Assembly: GCA_945883435.1 (NCBI GenBank)
Contig: CAMCXK010000027.1
Coordinates: 1-39,837 of the forward strand
Source: Chthoniobacter flavus
GTDB taxonomy: Bacteria; Verrucomicrobiota; Verrucomicrobiia; Chthoniobacterales; Terrimicrobiaceae
Direction: 5' to 3'
Length of the DNA stretch: 39,837 bases
Position 1 is the stretch's first letter. Every line of letters starts with the position of its first letter. The notes beneath the pieces were generated by a model. It made no database searches. It worked only from the letters and a program-made list of their open reading frames with translations, and was not told the DNA's origin. A program made the translations under genes and the position numbers. Positions 1 to 8,132 of this stretch are shown one piece after another.

Positions 1-554
1 ATGAACACCGGAATGACCGAAAGCCCGAGCGCGAGTTCGTAGGAGATCATTTGCGAGCTCGACCGGATGCCGCCCAGAAAGGGATACTTCGAGTTCGAGG
101 CCCAGCCGGCCAGCACGATGCCGTAGACTCCAAGCGAGGACACCGCAAACACATAAAGCACCCCGATATTGATATCGGCAATCACCATCGGCACTCCGAA
201 AAGTGTGCTGCCAAAGGGCAGGACCGCCAGCACCAGAATCGCCGGGACCATCGAAATCTTGGGGGCGATGAAATAGTAAAATTTGTTGACGTCGTTCGGG
301 ATGAAATTCTCCTTGAGCAGGAGCTTGAGGGCGTCCGCGATGGGTTGACCCAACCCGAGAATCCGGATTTTGGTGAGTGGCACCCCGGTGCGGTTGGGGC
401 CGACCCGGTCTTGGATCCACGCGCAAATTTTCCGTTCGGCATAAACCGTGTAGGAAACCAACCCGAGAATCAATCCGAGCAACCCAAGCGTTTTGGCTGC
501 CGAGGTCCAGGCAAGAAACGGTTCGGGCTTCAGGAGAAAACTAAAAATGTCCAT
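1..554 (-). CDS. nuoH: NADH-quinone oxidoreductase subunit H (NuoH), 5' part only
   Basis: Membrane subunit of respiratory complex I, at the junction between the quinone site and the proton-pumping arm. The reverse strand opens with ATG at 554 (MDIFSFLLKPEPF) and stays open to the window edge, about 184 codons, so the C-terminal half is missing. Seen directly: hydrophobic helices, the conserved stretch with AERKICAWIQDRVGPNR near residues 40-56, and later WASNSKYPFLGGIRSS followed by QMISYELALGLSVIPV, both hallmarks of NuoH. It lies 49 bases downstream of the small zinc-ribbon gene and may be co-transcribed with the exb-like genes; the remaining nuo genes should follow beyond position 1. Confident in the family. 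Confidence 0.93.
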   Translation of the reverse strand, partial: MDIFSFLLKPEPFLAWTSAAKTLGLLGLILGLVSYTVYAERKICAWIQDRVGPNRTGVPLTKIRILGLGQPIADALKLLLKENFIPNDVNKFYYFIAPKISMVPAILVLAVLPFGSTLFGVPMVIADINIGVLYVFAVSSLGVYGIVLAGWASNSKYPFLGGIRSSSQMISYELALGLSVIPVF

Positions 555-603
555 GGCAATGGTTTTTCCTATCGGCTTGCAAGGCCACTGTCGAGGCAGT
601 CTC

Positions 604-831
604 TCAAAAAATCCGCACCGATTCCCCCGAGGCCGGGGCTCCGCATTGGGGACAGCTTCCCGGACCACGGTGAAAACGCAAGGCGCACACCGGACAACGG
701 GTCCAGCGCCGGAGTTCGGCGCGCTCGCGACGCCTCCGCGCCCAGGCCGTGCCGATCCAGGCAACCAGAATCCAAGCCAAAAAAAGAAACAGCGCGGTGA
801 ATACCAGCCAGGACAGCGGCAACTGAATCAT
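604..831 (-). CDS. Small membrane-anchored zinc-ribbon protein
   Basis: A 75-residue protein of unknown function. It starts with MIQLPLSWLVFTALFLFL, giving one N-terminal transmembrane helix (about residues 5-27), then a basic stretch (ARRRRERAELRR) expected to stay in the cytoplasm, then two CxxC pairs (CPVC and CPQC, about 13 residues apart), a typical zinc-ribbon. The start is fixed by a 4-base ATGA overlap (828-831) with the upstream TonB-like gene; a longer in-frame reading exists but would overlap that gene heavily and is low-complexity. Its place at the end of the exbB-exbD-TonB-like operon suggests a linked role or simple co-expression. Function not recognised. Confidence 0.7.
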   Translation of the reverse strand: MIQLPLSWLVFTALFLFLAWILVAWIGTAWARRRRERAELRRWTRCPVCALRFHRGPGSCPQCGAPASGESVRIF

Positions 832-1529
832 GGAGCGGTTCCTTTCGCCCCCCACTCGATCTCGACGAATCCCCACTCCATCGCTCCGGCGGGAGCGAAA
901 CGGAGGGAGCGTGCCAAGGCCAGTGCCGCCTCCGCCACGGCGGATTCCGACGGTTCGCGGTCCAAAGTGGCATAACCCGCGGTTCCATCGCTCAAAACTC
1001 CGAGAAAAACCCGCACCGGAGGAGCGGCCTCCACCGATGGGGCGGATCCGCCCCCGATCCAACGCGCCGCGAGTCCCGGCGACAGCCTGAGAAGGGGTTT
1101 CTGCCGCAGCAATGTCGGAGGGGGCCGGGAAACCACATTCACAGTCACCGGGCCCAGGGGCGTTGCGGATACCGCCGGGGGGGGCGTGATGATTCTCGGC
1201 AACGGGGCGAATTGGGGTTTTGCCGCCGCATAGGTGGCTGGATACGCGGCTTTCGGCAGTTCGTTGCCGGGAAGTCCCCGGAGGGGGGCGAACAGAGCGG
1301 GGTCGTCTGCCGCCAGCAGGCTGGCGAGTTCCCCCGACTCGGCCTCGGCTGGCCGAAGAAAATAAACCATGGCCGGTCGCGGACCATCGAATGCCGCCGG
1401 GGGGTGGCTGGCCGAAAAAACGACCACCATCACCGCGTGGCCCAGCGCGGCCACCAGAATCATTGCCGGGAGAAGCAGGTGCAACCGGTGCCGGTGGGGC
1501 CAGTCAAACGTCAATCCATCGGCTTTCAT
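828..1529 (-). CDS. TonB-like energy transducer candidate
   Basis: A 233-residue protein with one transmembrane helix near the N terminus (about residues 18-38, LLLPAMILVAALGHAVMVVV), a long proline- and alanine-rich periplasmic middle, and a small folded C-terminal part that ends with LARSLRFAPAGAMEWGFVEIEWG. The order (helix, Pro-rich spacer, short C domain with an R-F-P/A-P-like turn) matches TonB/TolA-type transducers, and its genomic place directly after exbB and exbD, each joined by 4-base overlaps (1526-1529 upstream, 828-831 downstream), supports this. Known for the family: the transducer carries proton-motive force from ExbBD to an outer-membrane receptor. The C-domain is divergent, so the call rests on context as much as on sequence. 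It contains a run of eight G/C bases at 1177-1184. Confidence 0.6.
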   Translation of the reverse strand: MKADGLTFDWPHRHRLHLLLPAMILVAALGHAVMVVVFSASHPPAAFDGPRPAMVYFLRPAEAESGELASLLAADDPALFAPLRGLPGNELPKAAYPATYAAAKPQFAPLPRIITPPPAVSATPLGPVTVNVVSRPPPTLLRQKPLLRLSPGLAARWIGGGSAPSVEAAPPVRVFLGVLSDGTAGYATLDREPSESAVAEAALALARSLRFAPAGAMEWGFVEIEWGAKGTAP

Positions 1530-1927
1530 GGCTGCTCGGACGTGGCAAGCACCGTCGGGTAGCCGAGTCCAAGCGTAATGTTGAGCACGGCGGTCAGTTC
1601 CTCAAAACCGGTGCGGCGGTCGGTTTTCAGGATAATGGTGTGATTCCGGGATTTGCGGGCCTCCAGCTTGTGGCGCAACTCGTCCAAGGTGGCGGGTTCG
1701 TTTTCAAAATAAATCGTCCTCAACGGTGCCGCTGTCAGGCTGACCACCAGGGGATTCCTCTGTGGAGCCAGCAAAAACGGGGAGTCGGGAACACTGACTG
1801 CCACGCCGGGTTGCAACAAAAACGACGTGCTCAACACCAAAAAGAAGGCCAGCACCAGAATAACGTCCAACGCCGGGGCGATGGAGAGCAGCGCCGGATG
1901 CGCGCCGGGGGAGCGCTGAAGTTTCAA
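1526..1927 (-). CDS. exbD: ExbD/TolR family biopolymer transport protein
   Basis: A 133-residue protein with the ExbD/TolR layout: short cytoplasmic N terminus, a single transmembrane helix (about residues 20-40) beginning with the conserved PALDVILVLAFFLVL, in which the membrane Asp is the proton-pathway residue of the family, then a periplasmic domain ending LNITLGLGYPTVLATSEQP. Length is normal for the family. It overlaps exbB by ATGA at 1924-1927 and the TonB-like gene at 1526-1529, so the three are translationally coupled. ExbD versus TolR cannot be decided from sequence alone; there is no tolB or pal nearby, which slightly favours ExbD. Confidence 0.85.
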   Translation of the reverse strand: MKLQRSPGAHPALLSIAPALDVILVLAFFLVLSTSFLLQPGVAVSVPDSPFLLAPQRNPLVVSLTAAPLRTIYFENEPATLDELRHKLEARKSRNHTIILKTDRRTGFEELTAVLNITLGLGYPTVLATSEQP

Positions 1928-2592
1928 ATCCGGTCCCCCGGTTGCGCCGGAGAGGTCAGAATCTCGAGCATTTCGATCGCCGCCCGCTCGATGTCGTGCA
2001 TCACGTCGTTCACCCGCGCCGACAAATAGCTGTGCGCCACAAACGCCGGAATCGCCACGGTGAGGGCGGCGGCGGAGGTGAGGAGGCTTTCATACACCCC
2101 GCCCGCGATTTCAGCCGCCGTGGCGTATCCGCCATGGGTTGTGATTTGCTGAAACGCGGTTAACAACCCAAGCATGGTTCCCAGAAGTCCGATCAAGGGA
2201 GTGGCATAGGCCACGGTGCCGAGAAGGGCCAGATTGCGCTCCAAGCGGGGAATCTCGAGTTGTCCGGCCTCCTGGGCGATATCGCGCAACTCGGCGCGGG
2301 GCGAGGCGTGGCGCAGCAGCATGGCGTGAAGAACCCGTGGAACCGGCCCGGGCGAGGCGGCGCATTCCTGAATCGCCTCCGCCAGGTGCCCGGCTTTGAT
2401 CAAATTCGCCAATCCGCGCACGAAATCACCGGTGCGGATGGTCGCGCGGTGCAGGCTGAACAACCGCTCGAAAAACACCCCCAGCGCGGTGATGCTGCAG
2501 GCGAGGATCAGCCACATGAGCGGCCCGCCCTTTTGCACAAGGTCCATCATGCCAAAAGGTCTAATCCACCGGGCCGCCGCCGGCAATGGCAT
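1924..2592 (-). CDS. exbB: MotA/TolQ/ExbB proton channel family protein
   Basis: A 222-residue inner-membrane protein. Three hydrophobic helices are visible: about residues 22-42 (GGPLMWLILACSITALGVFF), about 120-145 (LLGTVAYATPLIGLLGTMLG) and about 170-190 (ESLLTSAAALTVAIPAFVAH). The G-T-V-A...P-L-I-G-L-L-G-T-M-L-G segment is the signature of the family. The chosen start is the ATG directly after the rsmA-NUDIX stop, because a GGAG sits 8 bases upstream; an alternative is the MMDLVQ pair at 2553/2550. Downstream exbD overlaps by four bases. Role by family: with ExbD it forms the proton channel that drives a TonB-type transducer. Confidence 0.88.
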   Translation of the reverse strand: MPLPAAARWIRPFGMMDLVQKGGPLMWLILACSITALGVFFERLFSLHRATIRTGDFVRGLANLIKAGHLAEAIQECAASPGPVPRVLHAMLLRHASPRAELRDIAQEAGQLEIPRLERNLALLGTVAYATPLIGLLGTMLGLLTAFQQITTHGGYATAAEIAGGVYESLLTSAAALTVAIPAFVAHSYLSARVNDVMHDIERAAIEMLEILTSPAQPGDRI

Positions 2593-3927
2593 TCAAGCCG
2601 CTCCGGCTGATCGCGCCAGAATCTCGCGGAATACCGGACTGAAATCGCCCGGCGAGGCCGCCAGCCAGTGCCGGATTTTTTCCATTGAAAAAAACGCACC
2701 GGTTTCGACTTCAAGCGGAGCGGGATCAAAGGGGCCCTCGTGCACCCCCTCGAAGACCTCGATGAATTCCCAACCCGTGGTTTCCGTGGGCTCCAACTTG
2801 ATCCCCCCCCGCAATTCCGGCGGCTCGACGCCCAATTCCTCCCGCAATTCCCGCCGGGCGGCCTCCCCGTAGTTCTCGCCGGCATCCACATGGCCCGCCG
2901 CGGACGAATCCCACACCGAGGGATTGCGGTCTTTCCAAATCGACCGCCGTTGCAGGAAAAGCTCCCCGCGCGCGTTCCGAAGCCAGATGTGAACCGCCCG
3001 GTGCCACAAGTTATTCACATGAATCACATCCCGGAACTCCGGGCGCAGAACCCGGTCCGCCTCATCCACCACGTCGAACCGCTCATTGGGATTTTGGGCA
3101 CCGGCGGGGCAGGCCGTGAAAGCCAACGCCTCCCACTGCGAGGGGGTCAATTGCTCCGCGCGCGCGGTCTCCGGAAAACCCAATGCCGCCGCCACGACAG
3201 GCCAGTCGTTTTTGAACTCCGGCAGCAAATTCCGCAATTGCTTCCGGCGGGCGGAAAATCCGCGACGCACCATCCGCTCGAAAACCCGGTCGTCCAACGG
3301 CCTGACCCGCCCCCGGAGCTTGCGCTCCATCGTCACCACGGCCGAATCGACTTTCGGCCGCGGATAAAAAACCGAGGCGGGCAATTTGCGTTCGCAACGG
3401 ATATCCCAGCGCCGGCCGCAGCAGAGTGTCATCGCTCCGTAATCGCCGGTTCCGCTCGCCGCACCCAGTCGCTGGGCGAGTTCGAGCTGAAGCGTCAGAA
3501 CGAGTCTGGAAGCGGGTGAGAGGGCGGATGTGAATTTCGCGATGAGCGGTGTGGAAATGTAATACGGCAGATTGCCGATGATCTTCACAGGGCCTTCGCC
3601 CCACAAATCGCGAAGGTCGAAATCCAAGGCGTCGCCGTGCACCACGCGGGTGCGGGTGCTCCCGAAACGCGTTTGCAAATGGGGCACCAGCCGGCTGTCT
3701 TTTTCGAGCAGCGTCAGGCGGTTGGGAAACTCGGCCAGGAAGCAGGTCAGCGCCCCCAGACCAGGGCCGATTTCGACCACGTGATCGCCGGGTTGGATGT
3801 CGAGCAGCGACACCGTCCACCGCGCGAGGTTTTGGTCGTGCAAAAAATTCTGCCCCAGGCTGCGCGTCGGGGCTGTGCCCAAAAGGGCTAAGGCCTCACG
3901 GATTTCGGTGAGCGTCATGGCCTCCAC
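2593..3927 (-). CDS. rsmA: RsmA (KsgA) 16S rRNA dimethyladenosine transferase fused to a NUDIX hydrolase
   Basis: One 444-codon frame carrying two enzymes. Residues about 1-270 are RsmA/KsgA, which dimethylates two adenines in the 3' end helix of 16S rRNA: LGQNFLHD near residue 24, the SAM loop VVEIGPGLGALT near 50, GDALDFD near 97, the catalytic NLPYYISTP near 118, and FYPRPKVDSAVV near 187. Residues about 280-444 are a NUDIX domain with a perfect box (G-x5-E-x7-R-E-L-x-E-E-x-G-V, starting GHVDAGENYGEAARRELREE), most like IPP-isomerase/YfcD-type NUDIX proteins (HRAVHIWLRNARGELFLQRR). No stop or frameshift separates them. It sits upstream of exbB with stop and start abutting (TGAATG). Each domain call is firm; the substrate of the NUDIX part is unknown. 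Start ATG at 3927; a second Met three codons later (MTLTEIREAL) is possible. Confidence 0.92.
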   Translation of the reverse strand: MEAMTLTEIREALALLGTAPTRSLGQNFLHDQNLARWTVSLLDIQPGDHVVEIGPGLGALTCFLAEFPNRLTLLEKDSRLVPHLQTRFGSTRTRVVHGDALDFDLRDLWGEGPVKIIGNLPYYISTPLIAKFTSALSPASRLVLTLQLELAQRLGAASGTGDYGAMTLCCGRRWDIRCERKLPASVFYPRPKVDSAVVTMERKLRGRVRPLDDRVFERMVRRGFSARRKQLRNLLPEFKNDWPVVAAALGFPETARAEQLTPSQWEALAFTACPAGAQNPNERFDVVDEADRVLRPEFRDVIHVNNLWHRAVHIWLRNARGELFLQRRSIWKDRNPSVWDSSAAGHVDAGENYGEAARRELREELGVEPPELRGGIKLEPTETTGWEFIEVFEGVHEGPFDPAPLEVETGAFFSMEKIRHWLAASPGDFSPVFREILARSAGAA

Positions 3928-3961
3928 CGATAAACAGTTTCCGATCCATTCACAAAGACGA

Positions 3962-4010
3962 TGTGAACAACCTCCTGTGCCGGGGCCCGGTTGTTCCCAA
4001 GTTATTCACA
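3962..4010. promoter_or_regulatory. Nested inverted repeat with DnaA-box-like ends upstream of rsmA
   Basis: GAACAACC (3965-3972) and GGTTGTTC (3989-3996) form a perfect 8-base inverted repeat around a GC-rich loop, and TGTGAA (3962-3967) faces TTCACA (4005-4010). TTATTCACA at 4002-4010 fits the DnaA-box pattern TTATNCACA, and the reverse of 3962-3970 reads TTGTTCACA, one base away. It lies in the 127-base gap between the SnoaL-like gene and rsmA, both on the minus strand. It could be a terminator-like fold, an operator, or a DnaA-binding pair; the sequence does not decide. Confidence 0.4.
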
Positions 4011-4054
4011 TTTTTCCGGATCCCTCCCGGCTTGAATCCGGCGGAATCCGGGGA

Positions 4055-4618
4055 TCAAGGCGCGTGCGGGAGGGAGGAGTGGTGAAGAACGATTTGCAGG
4101 GTGTCGTTGTCCTGTTTTTTGAAAGCCCAGGTTTTGTCGACTTCCGTGATTTTTCCGTTTTTGTCTTTGAGACGGACCTTGCCCATCGTAATGGCGAGAT
4201 CGCCGCTGATGTAGACAGCCTCGTTTTCGATCGAGCAGGAGCGCCATCCTTTCAGGGCAAATCCGTCGTCGTTGGGAAAATCGCTGTTGCCGCCGACAAA
4301 GTAGGCCAACGCTCCTTCACGGGTGATCCGGAAGGTTTGGGGGGAAACGGTGAGGGTTGGTTTGAAGAGCACCGGACCGCTTTGGTAGGCGTAGGCGGAA
4401 TCGATCACTTTTTTGGCCGTGCGGGTGGCGAGTTCGCGTCCACCTTTTTCGTAATCTTTCGAGATTTGCACCAAAGCGCGGCCCCAAGCCTTCTGGGCGG
4501 CTTCCACTTGAGCGAGAGTAATATTGTCGTCAACGGTTATAGGGGCGGCCTGTGCCAGCGGGAGAGTGGCGGTGACGATCAAGAAGCCTGCGAGGGCGCG
4601 AAGGAGTGTGGATTTCAT
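4055..4618 (-). CDS. Secreted SnoaL/NTF2-like protein
   Basis: A 187-residue protein with a clear signal peptide (MKSTLLRALAGFLIVTATLPLAQA, cut near residue 24), so periplasmic or secreted. The mature part has KAWGRALVQISKDYEKGG, AYAYQSGPVLFKPTLT, an F-V-G-G-N-S-D-F-P-N-D-D-G-F-A-L-K-G-W stretch, and ends KTWAFKKQDNDTLQIVLHH plus SSLPHAP. From memory, relatives of this sequence are cone-shaped NTF2/SnoaL-like proteins often labelled phosphoribosyl-AMP cyclohydrolase in databases; nothing here shows the HisI metal-binding motifs, so I do not support that label. The start is the first Met giving a signal peptide; a longer upstream reading lies inside pheT on another frame. A TAATAT box at 4645-4650, 27 bases before the start, could be a -10 element. 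Confidence 0.75.
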   Translation of the reverse strand: MKSTLLRALAGFLIVTATLPLAQAAPITVDDNITLAQVEAAQKAWGRALVQISKDYEKGGRELATRTAKKVIDSAYAYQSGPVLFKPTLTVSPQTFRITREGALAYFVGGNSDFPNDDGFALKGWRSCSIENEAVYISGDLAITMGKVRLKDKNGKITEVDKTWAFKKQDNDTLQIVLHHSSLPHAP

Positions 4619-4728
4619 GGCGGGGCGCTTGTATTCGACGCCGGATATTATTGAAAGGGGGAAAATGCAGCCCTTGCCATTCATGCCATGAACTCGAAAA
4701 TTGACCTTCTGCTGAAGAGCGCGGCTTG

Positions 4729-7059
4729 CTACTCCCGGAATTCCAACCCGGGTTGACCGCGAAGGGTTGCTTTGATGCGGTCGGTGGCGGCTTGGACCTC
4801 CTCGGCTGTCAAGGTGCGGTCGGGACTGCGGAATCCAAGGGTGAGCGCGAGGGATTTCTTGTCGGAAGGGATTTTTTCTCCACGGGCATCGGTGAAGAGG
4901 TCGAAGAGATGGATGGATTCCAAAAGGGGTTCTTGCAGCGAAATGATGGCCGCACGAACGTCTCCATAGGGAAGTGACAAGGGCGCTGTGAAAGCGATAT
5001 CGCGGGTGGATCCGGGAAACTTGGCCAGCGGGGAAACCTTGGTTTGTCGCGTCGCGAGGGGCCGCCAAACAACGAGATCGAACACTGCGGCAAGGACCGG
5101 TGCCGTGGCCCCGAGTTCACGCGCGGCGGCAGGGTGGAGTTGGCCGGCCGTTCCGATGGATTTTCCATCAACCAGAATTTCCACGGCCACGCCAAACGGG
5201 GCCGGGGGATTCGGAAGTGGACGGGTCTCGGCGTTGGCAAGATTTTGAACAACGCCCAGAAGGTCGAAGATGTCGCGGGAGCGCACCGGTTCGCCGCGCC
5301 AATCGGCGGCCTGGAGATCGCCGGTTGCGACCAGTGCCAGGCGTTCGGATTCCCCTTCGGAAGCAAACACGCGGCCGATTTCAAAAAGGGCGATGGATTT
5401 CGATCCTTGGTCGATATTCCGGCGGAGGGCGGCAAAAAGACCGGGGAAGAGGCTGTTGCGAAGGCGGGATTGGTCGTCGCCGAGCGGGTTCCGCAATGCC
5501 ACGGAATCGCCGAACGGCCCGGCTTCGACCCCGGAGAGAAGTGTGGCGGTGCGGGCCTCGTGAAAACCGCCTCCTGCAAGGGTGCGGCGAAGTCCCATGG
5601 CGAAATCGTATGCGGCATCGGCCTCCGAACCTGGAGCAAAAATGCCCTGTGTGCGGGAGGGCACGTTTTCGAGTCCCGCCACGCGGGCTACTTCTTCGAT
5701 GAGGTCCACCGGTCGGTGCAATTCGCGGCGGTAGCCCGGGATTTCCCATGCGGAGGAGCCCACGCATCCCAGACCGACGCGGGCGAGGGCGGCTTCGATT
5801 TCCGAATCGGAAATCTCCAGCCCGAGGAGCGAGCGCACGCGGTCGGGCGAAAGGGTGATTTGTTGCCGGGCGGGGATCTCGCCGGCCGTTTGGAGATCCT
5901 CCGAAGCGGTGCCGCCCGCGAGTTGAAGGATGAGTTCGGTGGCGCGGGCGGAGGCCATGAAGACTCCTTCCGGGTCGACTCCCCGCTCGAAGCGGTAGCT
6001 GGAATCGCTGAAAAGGCCGGTCGCGCGCGCCGCCCGGCGCACTCGGGACGGGTCGAAAAAAGCGCTTTCCAATACGATCTCGGTGGTGGATTCGGTCACC
6101 GAGGTGGATTCCCCGCCCATCACGCCGGCGAGTGCGACTGGACCGGATTCATCGGCGATGACCAGCGAGCCGGCTGGAAGCGGGTGGGATTTTCCATCCA
6201 GAGCTTCAAAGGTCTCGCCTTCCACTGAGGAGCGGACCCGCAGGGAACCCGAGAGCTTCGCGGCATCAAACGCGTGAAGCGGTTGTCCAAGTTCAAACAG
6301 AACGAAATTGGTGACATCGACCACGTTGTTGATGCTGCGGAGGCCCACCGAGGCGAGGCGGTCGACAAGCCATTGCGGGCTGGGGCCGACTTTGACACCC
6401 GAGATTTTGCGAAGCGTGTAGCAGGTCGATTTGTCAGCCCCGTCGGCCAAAAGGCCGGGCACCCGGGTCGTGGATGCGGGCAAGGCCGGCCGGGGTGGCG
6501 TGACGGTGTTGCCGGTGAACACGGCGATCTCGCGGGCCACGCCCACGTGGCTGAGCCAGTCGGAGCGGTTGGGGGTAATCTCGAGTTCCAGAATCGTTTC
6601 AGCGGGAAACAACTCGGTGAGTGGGGTGCCGGGCTTCGCTGCGGGAGGGAGGATGAGAAGGCCTTGGGCGTCCTCGGCGAGGCGGAGTTCCTTGGCACTG
6701 CACATCATACCTTCGCTCTCGACGCCCCGCAGCTTGCCGGATTTGATTTTGAAATCGCCCGGCAGAACGGCCCCCGGAAGAGCCAATGGCACCTTGTCGC
6801 CCACTTTGTAGTTTTTCGCCCCGCACACGATCTGGCGGGGGTGGGCCGATCCGTCGTCGACCTTGCACACGCTCAGCCGGTCGGCATTCGGGTGCTGAAC
6901 CGACTCGAGAATTTCCGCCACCACGACATTGGCAATGGCCAGGCCACGTTCCTCGACCCCCGCCACTTCCAGTCCCGCCCGCCGCAGCAGGGCTTCCAAT
7001 TCCGCCAGCGGCAACCGGCAGTCCACATATTCGCGCAACCAACCCAGGGAAATTTTCAC
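4729..7059 (-). CDS. pheT: Phenylalanine-tRNA ligase beta subunit
   Basis: A 776-residue subunit of the (alpha-beta)2 phenylalanyl-tRNA synthetase, of normal length for bacterial PheT. It begins MKISLGWLREYVDCRLPL; residues about 40-155 form the EMAP-II-like tRNA-binding domain (VVVAEILESVQHPNADRL near 45, IVCGAKNYKVGDKVPLALPG near 75, GMMCSAKELRL near 117). ELEITPNRSDWLSHVGVARE near 157 opens the B3/B4 core, and the last ~90 residues (VSPLAKFPGSTRDIAF ... TLTLGFRSPDRTLTAEEV) are the FDX-ACB anticodon-binding domain. The gene follows pheS after four bases and is surely co-transcribed with it. Confidence 0.97.
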   Translation of the reverse strand: MKISLGWLREYVDCRLPLAELEALLRRAGLEVAGVEERGLAIANVVVAEILESVQHPNADRLSVCKVDDGSAHPRQIVCGAKNYKVGDKVPLALPGAVLPGDFKIKSGKLRGVESEGMMCSAKELRLAEDAQGLLILPPAAKPGTPLTELFPAETILELEITPNRSDWLSHVGVAREIAVFTGNTVTPPRPALPASTTRVPGLLADGADKSTCYTLRKISGVKVGPSPQWLVDRLASVGLRSINNVVDVTNFVLFELGQPLHAFDAAKLSGSLRVRSSVEGETFEALDGKSHPLPAGSLVIADESGPVALAGVMGGESTSVTESTTEIVLESAFFDPSRVRRAARATGLFSDSSYRFERGVDPEGVFMASARATELILQLAGGTASEDLQTAGEIPARQQITLSPDRVRSLLGLEISDSEIEAALARVGLGCVGSSAWEIPGYRRELHRPVDLIEEVARVAGLENVPSRTQGIFAPGSEADAAYDFAMGLRRTLAGGGFHEARTATLLSGVEAGPFGDSVALRNPLGDDQSRLRNSLFPGLFAALRRNIDQGSKSIALFEIGRVFASEGESERLALVATGDLQAADWRGEPVRSRDIFDLLGVVQNLANAETRPLPNPPAPFGVAVEILVDGKSIGTAGQLHPAAARELGATAPVLAAVFDLVVWRPLATRQTKVSPLAKFPGSTRDIAFTAPLSLPYGDVRAAIISLQEPLLESIHLFDLFTDARGEKIPSDKKSLALTLGFRSPDRTLTAEEVQAATDRIKATLRGQPGLEFRE

Positions 7060-7063
7060 AGGC

Positions 7064-8071
7064 TTAAAATTGTTTTAAAAACCGCAGATCGTTTTCCACC
7101 AGCATCCGGATGTCCGGAATGCGGGAGACCATCATGGCCAGGCGCTCCAGGCCGAAGCCGAAGGCGAAGCCGGATACGCGGCCGGGGTCGTAAACCCGAT
7201 CCCCCCGCCGCTTGCACACAGCCTCGAAAACCGCCGGATCGACCATTCCGCATCCGGCCAGCTCCATCCACTCGCCCCCCAGTGCCTCGGCGCGGATATC
7301 GATCTCGTAGCTCGGCTCGGTGAAGGGGAAAAAGTGGGGGCGAAACTGGATTTCGGTGCCCGACCCGAAGAGTTCGCGAAAGAAAAATTCCAGCGTGCCC
7401 TTGAGGTCGCCGAGCGTGACGTGTTCAGCCACATAAAGGCCTTCCATCTGGGTGAATTGCGCCAGGTGTGTCGCATCCACCTCGTCCCGGCGGTAAGCCG
7501 AACCGGGGGCGATGATGCGCACCGGCGGCGGGGTGTTCTCCATGACGCGGATTTGCACGCTGGAGGTGTGCGAGCGCAACAACCGCCCGTCGGGAAGATA
7601 AAACGTGTCCTGGTCGTTGCGGGCCGGATGGTCGGCGGGTGTGTTCAGCGCGTCGAAGCAATGCCACTCGGTCTCGATGTCTGGGCCGTCGGCAATCGCG
7701 AAGCCCATGCGGCGGAAGGATTGGACGGCGCGGTCCAGAAGTTGGGTCAGGGGATGCAAAGATCCCCGGGCCCGGGCGGTCCCGGGGAGGGTGAGATCGA
7801 GTTCCGAAAGGGCGGCGGTATCCGCCTGCTCGAGAATGCGCGATTGGGCCTCCTCGAGGGCGGTTGTCACAGTCGAGCGGAGGTCGTTCAGAAGTTTCCC
7901 CATGGCCGGGCGATCCTCCTTGGGCACGTGGCGCATGCCCTCGCTGAGCGCAGTCACCGCGCCATTTTTCCCAAGAAAACGCACCCGGGCGGCCTCCAGA
8001 GCGGACTGGTCGGTGGCAGCGGAAACAATGGCCAGCGCCTCATTGCGCAGGGATTCAACTTGGTCTTGCAT
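7064..8071 (-). CDS. pheS: Phenylalanine-tRNA ligase alpha subunit
   Basis: Catalytic class II subunit, 335 residues from the ATG at 8071 (MQDQVESLRNEALAI). An in-frame TTG at 8110 would add 13 low-complexity residues; I prefer the ATG, although neither has a good Shine-Dalgarno. Visible: an N-terminal coiled coil of about 85 residues that binds tRNA, then the class II core with GFAIADGPDIETEWHCFDAL, the motif-2 region PGSAYRRDEVDATH, FRPHFFPFTEPSYEID, and motif 3 GFAFGFGLERLAMM near the C terminus. pheT follows after four bases; rplT lies upstream across a hairpin-rich 144-base gap. Confidence 0.96.
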   Translation of the reverse strand: MQDQVESLRNEALAIVSAATDQSALEAARVRFLGKNGAVTALSEGMRHVPKEDRPAMGKLLNDLRSTVTTALEEAQSRILEQADTAALSELDLTLPGTARARGSLHPLTQLLDRAVQSFRRMGFAIADGPDIETEWHCFDALNTPADHPARNDQDTFYLPDGRLLRSHTSSVQIRVMENTPPPVRIIAPGSAYRRDEVDATHLAQFTQMEGLYVAEHVTLGDLKGTLEFFFRELFGSGTEIQFRPHFFPFTEPSYEIDIRAEALGGEWMELAGCGMVDPAVFEAVCKRRGDRVYDPGRVSGFAFGFGLERLAMMVSRIPDIRMLVENDLRFLKQF

Positions 8072-8132
8072 GACAATGTGTGGTGGCGTGGGGGATCGGG
8101 TTGATGCCAAATTCCGGCAACTGAAACCAAAT

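Noticed and set aside
51-800. A 249-codon plus-strand frame at the left edge
   Set aside because: The minus strand encodes nuoH and the zinc-ribbon protein there; the plus translation is Arg/Pro/Gly-rich without structure.
4055-4618. Labelling the small secreted protein as phosphoribosyl-AMP cyclohydrolase
   Set aside because: It has a signal peptide and none of the HisI metal-binding motifs; the label looks like database propagation.
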